DNA from: CAIKAP01 sp964574605
GTDB lineage: Bacteria > Verrucomicrobiota > Verrucomicrobiia > Palsa-1439
Direction of reading: 5' to 3'
NCBI GenBank assembly: GCA_964574605.1
Contig: CAZNOK010000001.1
Location: forward strand, 1-64,000
DNA: 64,000 bases
The notes under the pieces are model-generated. The model saw only the letters and a list, made by a program, of their open reading frames with translations, had not been told where the DNA came from and ran no database searches. A program made the position numbers and the translations under genes. Below, one piece after another: positions 42,715-51,167 of the stretch. Positions within the stretch are counted from its first letter, which is position 1. The number at the start of each line of letters is the position of its first letter.

Positions 42715-43701
42715 ATGTTTACCATAGGCAAGGCCATGAGGAAAGACTGGACATTGCATCGGATTGCGCCATTCGTCCGCTGGACGGGTGAAGTCCATGT
42801 GCCGGTGAATTACTTTCGGAAACGCCGGTATATCTTCGACCAGATTTTCATTTATGTGCTCAGCGGTTGGGCCGAGTTTCAGATCCGCGGCAAATGGATC
42901 CGCATCGGAGCCGGCGACCTGTTCCTGATTCCTGCCGGCACGCCGACGATGTTGCGCACCGGCGCGCGGGAACCGTTGTGGTTCCGGTTTATCCGTTTCG
43001 ATTACGACTGGGCTGGTGATTATGAAGCGCGCCCGATGGATTCGTTGACGGCGAAGGCGCGCCGGTATCCATCGCGCACGCCTCCGTCTCCGACGGGGTT
43101 GAAGTTGCCGCGCAAACTCAATCTCCGCGATGACCCGCGTGTGTCGCTGTTGTTCGACCGTGTGATTCGGGAGACGGAAGTGAAGGCGCCGGGCTACGAG
43201 TTGATGGTGCGCGCCTGCTTGATGGAACTGCTGGCGATTGTGCACCGTCGCAGTTGCGGATGGCAGGAGAACGCTGTCGCCCAGCCGTCGCACCCGGAGC
43301 CGGTGCGGCGCGCGTTGGCGTTCATGGAGGCGCACGTGAGCGAGAACCCGACGTTGCCGGAGATTGCGCGTGCGGCCAATTTGAGCAAACAACATTTCTG
43401 TCGCGTGTTTCACCGGGCTGTCGGCGTGCCGCCGCTGCGGTATCTGATGCAACTGCGGTTGCGTGTCGCCAAAAGCACCCTCTGGCGTGAGGAGGCCACG
43501 GTCAAGGAAGCTGCGTTCGCCGCGGGATTCGAGGATCAGCGCCACTTCACGCGTGTGTTCCGCCGGTTGGAGGGCATTACGCCGACCGATTATCGCCGGG
43601 CCGTGCTGAGCATGGACGGCGCGGCGCAAGTTCATCTTGCCCAAGCCGACGCCCTCCAAGTGCGCGGCCCCTTCTTCACCATCCCCCCGCGCGCCCGCTA
43701 A
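42715..43701 (+). CDS. AraC-family transcriptional regulator
   Basis: A 328-aa protein. The N-terminal cupin-like ligand domain includes WAEFQIRGKWIRIGAGDLFLIPAGTPTMLR. The C-terminal double helix-turn-helix has ALAFMEAHVSENPTLPEIARAANLSKQHFCRVFHRAVGVPPLRYLMQLRLRVA and KEAAFAAGFEDQRHFTRVFRRLEGITPTDYRR, matching the AraC signature F-x-D-x-x-x-F-x-R-x-F-x-x-x-x-G-x-T-P. ATG 42715 and ATG 42736 are both possible starts. It lies just before, and in the same direction as, the long glycan operon starting at 43768, and probably controls it in response to a sugar. Confidence 0.9.
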   Translation: MFTIGKAMRKDWTLHRIAPFVRWTGEVHVPVNYFRKRRYIFDQIFIYVLSGWAEFQIRGKWIRIGAGDLFLIPAGTPTMLRTGAREPLWFRFIRFDYDWAGDYEARPMDSLTAKARRYPSRTPPSPTGLKLPRKLNLRDDPRVSLLFDRVIRETEVKAPGYELMVRACLMELLAIVHRRSCGWQENAVAQPSHPEPVRRALAFMEAHVSENPTLPEIARAANLSKQHFCRVFHRAVGVPPLRYLMQLRLRVAKSTLWREEATVKEAAFAAGFEDQRHFTRVFRRLEGITPTDYRRAVLSMDGAAQVHLAQADALQVRGPFFTIPPRAR

Positions 43702-43767
43702 CGGCGTCCACACAGAGGCGATTTTTAGCTATTTACCGCAACGCCCGACACGGGCACACTGGAGAAT

Positions 43768-45636
43768 ATGAAAATACTAACCGTCTTCATCGGGTTGATC
43801 TGCGGCATGTGGGGAGTATCAGCACCGGCGGCAGACTGTTATCAAGTGCGCGGTGGAATTCCCAACAGCCAGCACTATTTCCAGGCGAACAGAGTCGGGA
43901 ACCAATACTTGTTCTTCATCGGCAACTCCGTGCTCGCCGGCACCGGGCTGAAGGATTCAAACCTTCGATACTCCGCCCAGATGATCAAAGGGTTCAAGAA
44001 ACACTTCCCGTCGGCAACGATGATCGAGAGGCGACAGACACATCCGGGCGGCAGTTGGTTCGCGTTGTACCGGTGCAGCCGGGGACAGGCGGTTTTCGGC
44101 GAGCAGATCGCCAGCGGTCATCTCGCCATTCTCGATTTTGCCGCTGACGACCCCAATACCGACATCGAGCAGGTCAAGGCATCGCTCGAAGGAGTGATTC
44201 GCCAGATCACGCTTTACCGCGCCACCCACAGCCGCATCCTTGTGTACACGCTGACACCGGAGATACTTCAGGCATACAAAGCAGGCAAGACACCAGAGTA
44301 CATCCGGGTCAGCGAGCAACTCGCGGAGCACTACGGCATTCCCAGCTTGAACCTGGCGCAGTATGCAGCACAGAAAATCATCGCCGGCGAAATCTCGTTC
44401 GCGGCGTTCTCCGCTGACGGCATCAACCCAACCGACGCGGGCGCGAAAATCTACGCCGAAGCCGTCGCGAAGTTCGTGGACGCGTTGATGCCTGCCAATC
44501 CCGTTCCAGACAAACCAAAGCAATACAAACTACCCACACAACTGTTCCCCGAAACCGATGACAACGGACGGATCGTCGCCTATGAAGACCAGCAAGTGAA
44601 ACGTTCGGGAAACTGGAAGGACGGACAAGCCAGCCCGATTGGCCCGTTCCGCCATCTCCTCGTCTCGCACGAACCCGGCGCGGCGCTGACGCTCAAATTC
44701 AAAGGCTCTGAGATTGGTATTATTGACGTGGTTGATAAGGACAGCGCGGACTACGAATACAGCGTGGACAAAGCGCCGTTTCGCAAACTCGCCGCGCCAA
44801 AGGACGTGACCGGCCCGACGATGCGTCCCGTTTCGCTTGCCAAGGGCATCGACCGGAAAGCCGAGCACGAACTCGTTCTCAAGGTTGCCTCGCCCGGCAC
44901 TGCGCGAATGGGCGGCTTCCTGCTCAATGGCACGGTTGTCAACGCCTTTGCCGGGATGAGCACGCTGGAAAAGATTGACGCCATCTACGCGGCGATGGTC
45001 CCGATCAAGTATCGGCCACCGTCTGGCCGTTTTGCACACATCCCGAACACGATGAACAAGCTGCGCAACGGCGGCGAATTGCGTATGGTGCTTCTCGGCG
45101 ACAGCATCATCGGCAACACGTCCGCATCATCATTCGAGTTGTTGCTGATGCGCGATTATCCAAAGTGCAAGATTATCAAGATCACGTCCACCCGCAGTTC
45201 GACCGGCTGCACCTACTACCGCGAGGAGAACCGCGTCCAAGACTACGTCTTGAGACACAACCCCGACCTGCTCGTCATCGGCGGCATTTCCAATCGCGGT
45301 GATGCTGAGGCCGTTCGCTCCGTGGTACAGCAAGTCCGCGCGAAAAAAACGGATACCGAAGTGTTGCTGCTGACGCCGGTTTTCGGTTCCGCAACCGGCG
45401 AACACATCCAGAAGTTCACGCGCGAGATTGACACGACAACGAGCAATTTCCGTTTCAACATGCAGAAGGTCGCGTCGGAAGAGAAATGCGCCTTCTTCGA
45501 CATGACCGGCCCGTGGTGGGAATACATCCAAGCCAGTGGCAAGACCTACGGCTGGTTCATGGGCGATGCCGTCCACGCCAACGCCCGCGGTTGTCAGATC
45601 ATCGGTCGCCTCCTCCAAATCTGGTTCAAGGAATGA
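43768..45636 (+). CDS. Secreted tandem SGNH-hydrolase-like protein
   Basis: A 622-aa exported protein (signal MKILTVFIGLICGMWGVSA) with two SGNH-type halves. The first has F-I-G-N-S-V-L with Ser54 but its last block reads DGINPTDAG, so the catalytic His is replaced by Asn. The second has LLGDSIIGN with Ser446 and GDAVHAN with Asp600 and His603, which are complete. A beta-sandwich (residues 270-400, VKRSGNWKDGQASPIGPFRH) separates them. It would remove acetyl or other ester groups from polysaccharides. The N-terminal half is possibly a binding module. RBS GGAGAA lies 5 bp before the start. It is the first gene of the glycan operon. Confidence 0.8.
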   Translation: MKILTVFIGLICGMWGVSAPAADCYQVRGGIPNSQHYFQANRVGNQYLFFIGNSVLAGTGLKDSNLRYSAQMIKGFKKHFPSATMIERRQTHPGGSWFALYRCSRGQAVFGEQIASGHLAILDFAADDPNTDIEQVKASLEGVIRQITLYRATHSRILVYTLTPEILQAYKAGKTPEYIRVSEQLAEHYGIPSLNLAQYAAQKIIAGEISFAAFSADGINPTDAGAKIYAEAVAKFVDALMPANPVPDKPKQYKLPTQLFPETDDNGRIVAYEDQQVKRSGNWKDGQASPIGPFRHLLVSHEPGAALTLKFKGSEIGIIDVVDKDSADYEYSVDKAPFRKLAAPKDVTGPTMRPVSLAKGIDRKAEHELVLKVASPGTARMGGFLLNGTVVNAFAGMSTLEKIDAIYAAMVPIKYRPPSGRFAHIPNTMNKLRNGGELRMVLLGDSIIGNTSASSFELLLMRDYPKCKIIKITSTRSSTGCTYYREENRVQDYVLRHNPDLLVIGGISNRGDAEAVRSVVQQVRAKKTDTEVLLLTPVFGSATGEHIQKFTREIDTTTSNFRFNMQKVASEEKCAFFDMTGPWWEYIQASGKTYGWFMGDAVHANARGCQIIGRLLQIWFKE

Positions 45637-45640
45637 TCCG

Positions 45641-47737
45641 ATGAAAAGCATGATCTTCATGATATTGGCTGCGGGGACGGTGTTTGGGGATCCGTCCGTT
45701 TACACGCTGAAAGATCAACAGGTCGAGGTCGCGATTGACGCAAAAGGCAATCTGGTCACGTTGAAGAATCTCCAAACGGGACATGACTACGCCGGCGGCA
45801 AACCACTGTGGCGGCTCTATTTCGACCGCAAGGACGGCCAGAAAGAAAACGAAATCGTCGCGCGCGATAACACCCCCACGATCCGACAGGAGGGAGATCG
45901 CATCGAACTCCGTTATGCGACGCTAAAGGTCCGCATGAAGTTGGTGCTAACCGTTCGACTGGAGAACGGTTCGGTGCGATTCGGATCAGAGGTCACAAAC
46001 GACGAACCGCACACTATCATCCGCGAGTTGCAGTATCCGCTGGTTGGCGACTGCCGTGCGCCGGAGGATCACCAACTGCTGACCACGTCACAAGGCGGAA
46101 AACTCTTGGCCAACCCAAAGAAGCAAATTCTCGCTGTCGGCAACAATCCACCCTACCGCGCGCCCGCGCAGTTCTATCGTCAGATGGACCTGAAATATCC
46201 GGGCGGCACGTCGGCAAATTGTTTCGCGTTGGTCGGTAAATCGCAGGGCTTGTACCTCGGCAGCCACGACACGACGTTTCAGGATACGTGGCACGAGCTG
46301 CGCGTTTATCCCGATGCAGCAGGCGAGTTCCACGCACTGGAGGTCGGGTTGTACAAGTATCCGAACTGCCTGAAAGGCCAATCGTGGTCGTGTGACGCCA
46401 ACCTGATCGTGCCGTATTCCGGCACATGGCATCAGACCTCGAAAATTTACCGCAAATGGGCCGATACGTGGTGGCATCAACGGGAAGTGCCGTTGTGGGT
46501 GCGCAAGATGAAAGGCTGGCAGCGCGTGATCTTCACCCATCAATACGGCGAGATGTTTTTCCGGTTCGCAGACCTGAACGACCGAATGTGGAAGGCGGGC
46601 GAGAGCGTCGGCGTGAACACCGTGCTGGCGTTCGGCTGGTGGCAGGCCGGGATGGACAACGGCTACCCGGATTCCTATTGGGTCACCGACTCTTCACAGG
46701 GTGGCGACAAGGCGTGGGCGCAGGCCATCGCCGACTACCGCAAGCAAGGCGGACGGTTCATGCTCTACTTCAACGGCAAGCTGATTGATTGCGAGAGCGC
46801 GTTTTACCGAAGCGGTGCCGGCAAGAACGTCTGCTTCCACGACAATACTGGTGCGCATTACACGGAACAGTATCGCTTCAAAGGACTCGGCACCTTCACC
46901 GGCCACTACAACGCGCGGACGTTCGTCGTGGCTGACACGCGCCGCGAGGAATGGCGCAAGTGGCTTCTGAAGATGGCCGACCGCGCCATCGCGTTCGGCG
47001 TGGACAGCGTGTTCTACGATCAACTCGGCTACGCTGAAGCATCCTCCAATTGGGACCTCACCGGCGAGTTCCCGATTCCGAATACGCGAGTGATGGCCGA
47101 CAAAGCCGAGACGTTGAAGTTGATCCACGACTATCTCGATGCAAAGGCCAACCCCGATTTCGCGCTTGGGACCGAACACTTCACCGATGTGACCGCTCAG
47201 CACGTGGATTACATCCACAACATCACCGGCGCAACCGGGCCGACGGATTTTACCGAGTGGGTCCGGTACACGTTCCCCGAAGTCATCTTGTCCGACCGCG
47301 AAATCCGCGACGACACCGACATTCCGCGTCGCGTGAACCACGCCCTGTTGAAAGGACTGCGGAACGACATCGAGATTTACCGTTGTCGCGACCTGATTGA
47401 CAAGACGCCCAACTATCAGCGTTATCTGGCGCAGGTCAACCGGCTCAAGGACAAGTATTGCGATCTCTTGCTGCTTGGTCGCTACAGGGACACCGACGGA
47501 TTTGTGAATGACAACCCCAAGGTCAATGCCCGCTGTTTCGTCAACGGCAACCGCATGGCGGTTGTGGTGACACAAAGCACTGAGAAGACAGCCACCACCC
47601 GCATCCGCGTGCCCAACTTCGCCTATCAAGAGTTTGACGCTGTCGGTGATGTCAAAGTCACCGCTGCACCCGGTGACGGGCAAACTGTGCAAGTGGACCG
47701 GAACGCACTTACCGTGCTGATCTATCGAAAAGAATAG
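45641..47737 (+). CDS. DUF6259-like secreted glycoside hydrolase candidate
   Basis: A 698-aa protein with a short signal segment (MKSMIFMILAAGTVFG). An N-terminal beta-supersandwich (VYTLKDQQVEVAIDAKGNLVTLKNLQTG) precedes a TIM-barrel domain with VLAFGWWQAGMDNGYPDSYWVTD, FMLYFNGKLIDCESAFY, and GVDSVFYDQLGYAEASSNWD, where Asp in YDQLG could be catalytic. A C-terminal beta-domain ends the protein. This architecture matches DUF6259 proteins related to GH101/GH31-type barrels, which are frequent in PVC genomes. Substrate is unknown. It begins 4 bp after the SGNH gene. Confidence 0.65.
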   Translation: MKSMIFMILAAGTVFGDPSVYTLKDQQVEVAIDAKGNLVTLKNLQTGHDYAGGKPLWRLYFDRKDGQKENEIVARDNTPTIRQEGDRIELRYATLKVRMKLVLTVRLENGSVRFGSEVTNDEPHTIIRELQYPLVGDCRAPEDHQLLTTSQGGKLLANPKKQILAVGNNPPYRAPAQFYRQMDLKYPGGTSANCFALVGKSQGLYLGSHDTTFQDTWHELRVYPDAAGEFHALEVGLYKYPNCLKGQSWSCDANLIVPYSGTWHQTSKIYRKWADTWWHQREVPLWVRKMKGWQRVIFTHQYGEMFFRFADLNDRMWKAGESVGVNTVLAFGWWQAGMDNGYPDSYWVTDSSQGGDKAWAQAIADYRKQGGRFMLYFNGKLIDCESAFYRSGAGKNVCFHDNTGAHYTEQYRFKGLGTFTGHYNARTFVVADTRREEWRKWLLKMADRAIAFGVDSVFYDQLGYAEASSNWDLTGEFPIPNTRVMADKAETLKLIHDYLDAKANPDFALGTEHFTDVTAQHVDYIHNITGATGPTDFTEWVRYTFPEVILSDREIRDDTDIPRRVNHALLKGLRNDIEIYRCRDLIDKTPNYQRYLAQVNRLKDKYCDLLLLGRYRDTDGFVNDNPKVNARCFVNGNRMAVVVTQSTEKTATTRIRVPNFAYQEFDAVGDVKVTAAPGDGQTVQVDRNALTVLIYRKE

Positions 47738-47754
47738 CCACCATCACGCGTATT

Positions 47755-49692
47755 ATGGAAAAGCGACAGAAAATGAAAACAAACAACTCTATAGGTTTGC
47801 TGGCAGCACTGCTCGGAATGGCGGCAATCGCTTCGGCGGAGAAACAAATGCCGATGGCCTTTGCCTACCGCTCGTTCTGGCCGGAGTTCGGCGCGATGCG
47901 GCAGTTCAAGGACGCGGGCGTGAACACCGTCTGCATCTTCGCCGCCAACACTGACAACTCGCTTGGCAAACCCTACTCCAAATACCCGCCCGTGTGGCGC
48001 TGGTTCGGGAAATATGATTTCGCCTCGCTGGATAAACAATACGACGATGTGCTCGCGGTGAACCCGGACGCAGAGTTCATCTGCATGATTGACCTCAACA
48101 CCCCAATCTGGCTACAGCGCCAGCTTTCAGGCACCGGCCACAGCGCGGAGTGCGAGAGTTTCACCATGCTGAGCGGCGCCTGCGCCAACCCGGCGTGGCG
48201 CAAGGCGACGGGGGAGTATCTGACAACCGTCGTCAAGCACATGGAGGCGCGCTACGGCGATCGGGTCAAGGCTTACTTGCTGGCCTGCGGTTCTACAGAC
48301 GAGTGGTTTGACCGCACCCGCGGCGTCGCGGGTCGCACAAAGACGCAGGCGTGGAGAGCGTGGCTGAAGGCGCACGGCAAACCGGAACTGCCCGTGCCCG
48401 CGCTGGAACGGCTTGACCGCGCGTCGTTCGAGGACTTGCTCCACGACCCGGCCACTGAACAGGATGTGCTGGATTACGCGCAGTTCACGGGCGACATCAT
48501 CGTGGACATGGCGCTCGAGTTCGCGAAGAAGACGCGAGCGCTGATTCCGAAGCAGCGGCAGGTCGGGATGTTCTTCGGTTACATCTTGGAATTGACCCGC
48601 ATGCGTCTGGTTTGGGCTGGACATCTGGAGTATGAGCGGCTCTACAGTTCGCCCGACATTGATTTCTTCATCAGCCCCGGCACGTATGCCGATCGTCCGA
48701 TGGGTGGCGGCAGCGGCTTCATGGTGCCGAACGCCACGCGCCGGCTCAACAAGAAAGGGTTCCTCCACGAGATAGATCACCGCACGCCGACGTATAACAT
48801 CCACCTCGACGAGTTCGTCTCCATCGCGTGGATGGTGCCGTGGAAAGACCAAGCCGAGACCGATGCCGGCCTGAAACGTGAGTTTGCTCTGGCCATCGTC
48901 AATCAAACTTCGCTGTGGTGCTTCGATATGTGGGGCGGCGTGTTCAAGACGCCGGAAACCATGAAGATTGTCGCCCAAAGCAAAAAACTCTGGGACCGTT
49001 TCGCCGCACAGCCGCTTAACACGCGCGCGGAGGTTGCGCTCGTGGTGGATCCGCAGAGCGCGCGCTACATCAACGACCTGAATGCCGTCGTGCCGCAGAT
49101 TTACCAAGGCACGCGCAACAAGCTGAATCGCCTCGGCGCGCCGTTCGAGGTCTTCTCCTTCAACGACCTGCCGCATGCCGACCTCGCCCCCTACCGCCTG
49201 TTCATCTTTCCCGGTCTTTTCGAGCTTACGACGGAAAAAATGAACGTGCTCCGCAAACACGTCCTCCATGGCAACCGGACCGCGCTGTTCCTCTACGCGC
49301 CCGGCATCAGCGACGGCAAGAGCCTGGATCCCGCGCGCGTGAAGGCGTTGACCGGCACCGCGTTCAAGACGCCCGGCATCAGCGCCGTGCAGCGCGACGG
49401 TTGGAAGGCTGTCTATGTTGGCAGCTACGCAGACCTGACCCCGGCGGCGTTGAAGAAGGCCGCGAGAGAGAGCGGCGTCACGATCTATTGCGAGGACGAG
49501 GTTCCTGTTTACGCCAACGAGCGGCTCGTGACAGTCCACATGGCACAAGGCGGCGAGAAAACCATCACCCTGCCCGTTGACTGTCGCCAAGTTCGCGAAC
49601 TCTACACCGGCCAACTTCTGACGGTGGACGCGCGGCAATTTCGTTACACGTTCAAAACCCCTGACACGGCAATGTTTGAATTGATTCAGTAA
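47755..49692 (+). CDS. Secreted GH42-like glycoside hydrolase candidate
   Basis: A 645-aa exported protein; ATG 47755 and ATG 47773 are both possible starts, with MKTNNSIGLLAALLGMAAIASA as the signal peptide. The barrel includes MAFAYRSFWPEFGAMRQFKDAGVNTVCIFAANT, DAEFICMIDLNTP, RYGDRVKAYLLACGSTDEWF and FLHEIDHRTPTYNI, where Glu in STDEWF and Glu in LHEIDH may be the acid/base pair. The C-terminal part (APYRLFIFPGLFELTTEKMNVLRKHV) looks like the glutamine-amidotransferase-like trimerisation domain of beta-galactosidases. Exact family and substrate are uncertain. Confidence 0.6.
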   Translation: MEKRQKMKTNNSIGLLAALLGMAAIASAEKQMPMAFAYRSFWPEFGAMRQFKDAGVNTVCIFAANTDNSLGKPYSKYPPVWRWFGKYDFASLDKQYDDVLAVNPDAEFICMIDLNTPIWLQRQLSGTGHSAECESFTMLSGACANPAWRKATGEYLTTVVKHMEARYGDRVKAYLLACGSTDEWFDRTRGVAGRTKTQAWRAWLKAHGKPELPVPALERLDRASFEDLLHDPATEQDVLDYAQFTGDIIVDMALEFAKKTRALIPKQRQVGMFFGYILELTRMRLVWAGHLEYERLYSSPDIDFFISPGTYADRPMGGGSGFMVPNATRRLNKKGFLHEIDHRTPTYNIHLDEFVSIAWMVPWKDQAETDAGLKREFALAIVNQTSLWCFDMWGGVFKTPETMKIVAQSKKLWDRFAAQPLNTRAEVALVVDPQSARYINDLNAVVPQIYQGTRNKLNRLGAPFEVFSFNDLPHADLAPYRLFIFPGLFELTTEKMNVLRKHVLHGNRTALFLYAPGISDGKSLDPARVKALTGTAFKTPGISAVQRDGWKAVYVGSYADLTPAALKKAARESGVTIYCEDEVPVYANERLVTVHMAQGGEKTITLPVDCRQVRELYTGQLLTVDARQFRYTFKTPDTAMFELIQ

Positions 49693-49712
49693 TCGAAGGA
49701 GAAATCAACAAA

Positions 49713-51167
49713 ATGAAGACGAATGCTACTTGGATGATGGCGCTAATGCTCGCGCTTGTCACCGCCGCTACGGCGCAGGTGATTGACACCTCGGAGACTC
49801 GCGTGCAAACCACGCTTGATCCCGGTATGAAACGAATCGGGACGATCAAACCTCGCAGCGTCGGGGAAATCACCGGGCAAAACTGGTCAATCGGCTGCGA
49901 GACGATTGACCGCGATTTCACCAACTGGGATTCCTACAAAGAGTATCTCGTGCCGCTCGGCATCAAGAAAATCCGGCTCCAAGGCGGCTGGGCCAAGACC
50001 GAACGCGACCAAGGCAAGTATGATTGGCGCTGGCTCGACCGCATCATTGACGACGCGCTCAGTCGCGGATTGGAGATAATGTTGCAGACCAACTACGGCA
50101 ACCCAATCTACCCCGGCGGCGGCAGCCGTCATCTCTCCGGCGGATTCCCGACCTCCGAGGAAGCATGGGCAGCATGGGACAAGTGGGTCGAGGCGATGGC
50201 CACACGCTACAAAGGCAAGGTGCGCGACTGGGAAATGTGGAACGAGCCGGACGGCAACAAGAATCACACACCCGAAATGGTGGCCGATGTCAACATCCGC
50301 ACGGCGGAAATCATCAAGCGGATCATCCCCGACGCGCGCATTGCCGGTGGCGTGTTGTGTGGTCCCAAAACTCCGTTTGCGGAAGGCTGGCTAAAACGCG
50401 TGACGGAGAAGAAGAAAAAATCGCTGTTCACGTGGTTCATCTACCACGGCTACACCCGCAATCCCGACGAGAAACATTACGAGAATGTCGAGAAACTCAA
50501 GGCGATCTTCCAGCAATACGCGCCCAACATCAAACTCTGGCAGGGCGAAGCCGGCACGCAATCGGAGTTTTGTCTCGGCGGCGCGCTCAGCAAATATCCG
50601 TGGACGGAACTGACGCAGTCCAAGTGGAACACGCGCCGGATGCTCGGCGATCTTGGCCACGATGTTGAATCGCTCGTCTTCTCCATCGCCGACCTCGACT
50701 ACAACCGCTGGGACGGCTACCAACTCGGCGACATGGACCGCTACGGCTTGGTCAAGACCGACAAACAATACCGATTGCTCAAAGTAAAAATGGCTTACTA
50801 CGCCGTGCAGAACCTTGTCGCTGTTTTCGACGACACGTGGCAGCGGGTGCCGGACTATCCATGCGAAATCCAGTGTGCAAAGCCACTGGCTGCCTACGCC
50901 TATAAGAAGAAACAGACGGGCGCGCATTTGTTGGTGTTTTGGGACAAAAGCAATGTGCCGTCAGACCGCAACGACACTGTGCCGGCGACATTGACGATTG
51001 CCAAAGGTTCATTCACCGAACCGGTCTGGGTGGACGTCATCACCGGCGGCATCCACCTCATCCCAGAGGAAAAGATCGAGCGCACCGACGAAAAGCTCGT
51101 CTTCAAAGACATTCCCGTTTACGATGCGCCAACGTTCATCACCGACAAAGCGCTTTTGATTCAATGA
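49713..51167 (+). CDS. Secreted clan GH-A glycosidase (GH39-like)
   Basis: A 484-aa exported protein with signal MKTNATWMMALMLALVTAATA. A TIM barrel follows with KIRLQGGWAKTERDQGKYDWRWLDRIIDDALSRGLEIMLQTNYGNP, VRDWEMWNEPDGNKN (acid/base Glu178) and IKLWQGEAGTQSEF (nucleophile Glu279). Motifs fit clan GH-A retaining enzymes, closest by pattern to GH39 (xylosidase or iduronidase-type). A beta-domain closes the protein. The stop overlaps the next start by 4 nt. Confidence 0.78.
   Translation: MKTNATWMMALMLALVTAATAQVIDTSETRVQTTLDPGMKRIGTIKPRSVGEITGQNWSIGCETIDRDFTNWDSYKEYLVPLGIKKIRLQGGWAKTERDQGKYDWRWLDRIIDDALSRGLEIMLQTNYGNPIYPGGGSRHLSGGFPTSEEAWAAWDKWVEAMATRYKGKVRDWEMWNEPDGNKNHTPEMVADVNIRTAEIIKRIIPDARIAGGVLCGPKTPFAEGWLKRVTEKKKKSLFTWFIYHGYTRNPDEKHYENVEKLKAIFQQYAPNIKLWQGEAGTQSEFCLGGALSKYPWTELTQSKWNTRRMLGDLGHDVESLVFSIADLDYNRWDGYQLGDMDRYGLVKTDKQYRLLKVKMAYYAVQNLVAVFDDTWQRVPDYPCEIQCAKPLAAYAYKKKQTGAHLLVFWDKSNVPSDRNDTVPATLTIAKGSFTEPVWVDVITGGIHLIPEEKIERTDEKLVFKDIPVYDAPTFITDKALLIQ

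Noticed and set aside
42709..43713. N-terminal extension of the LVIVD protein to 43713
   Set aside because: The extension is antisense to the AraC gene, Arg-rich, and precedes a clear signal peptide at 42708.
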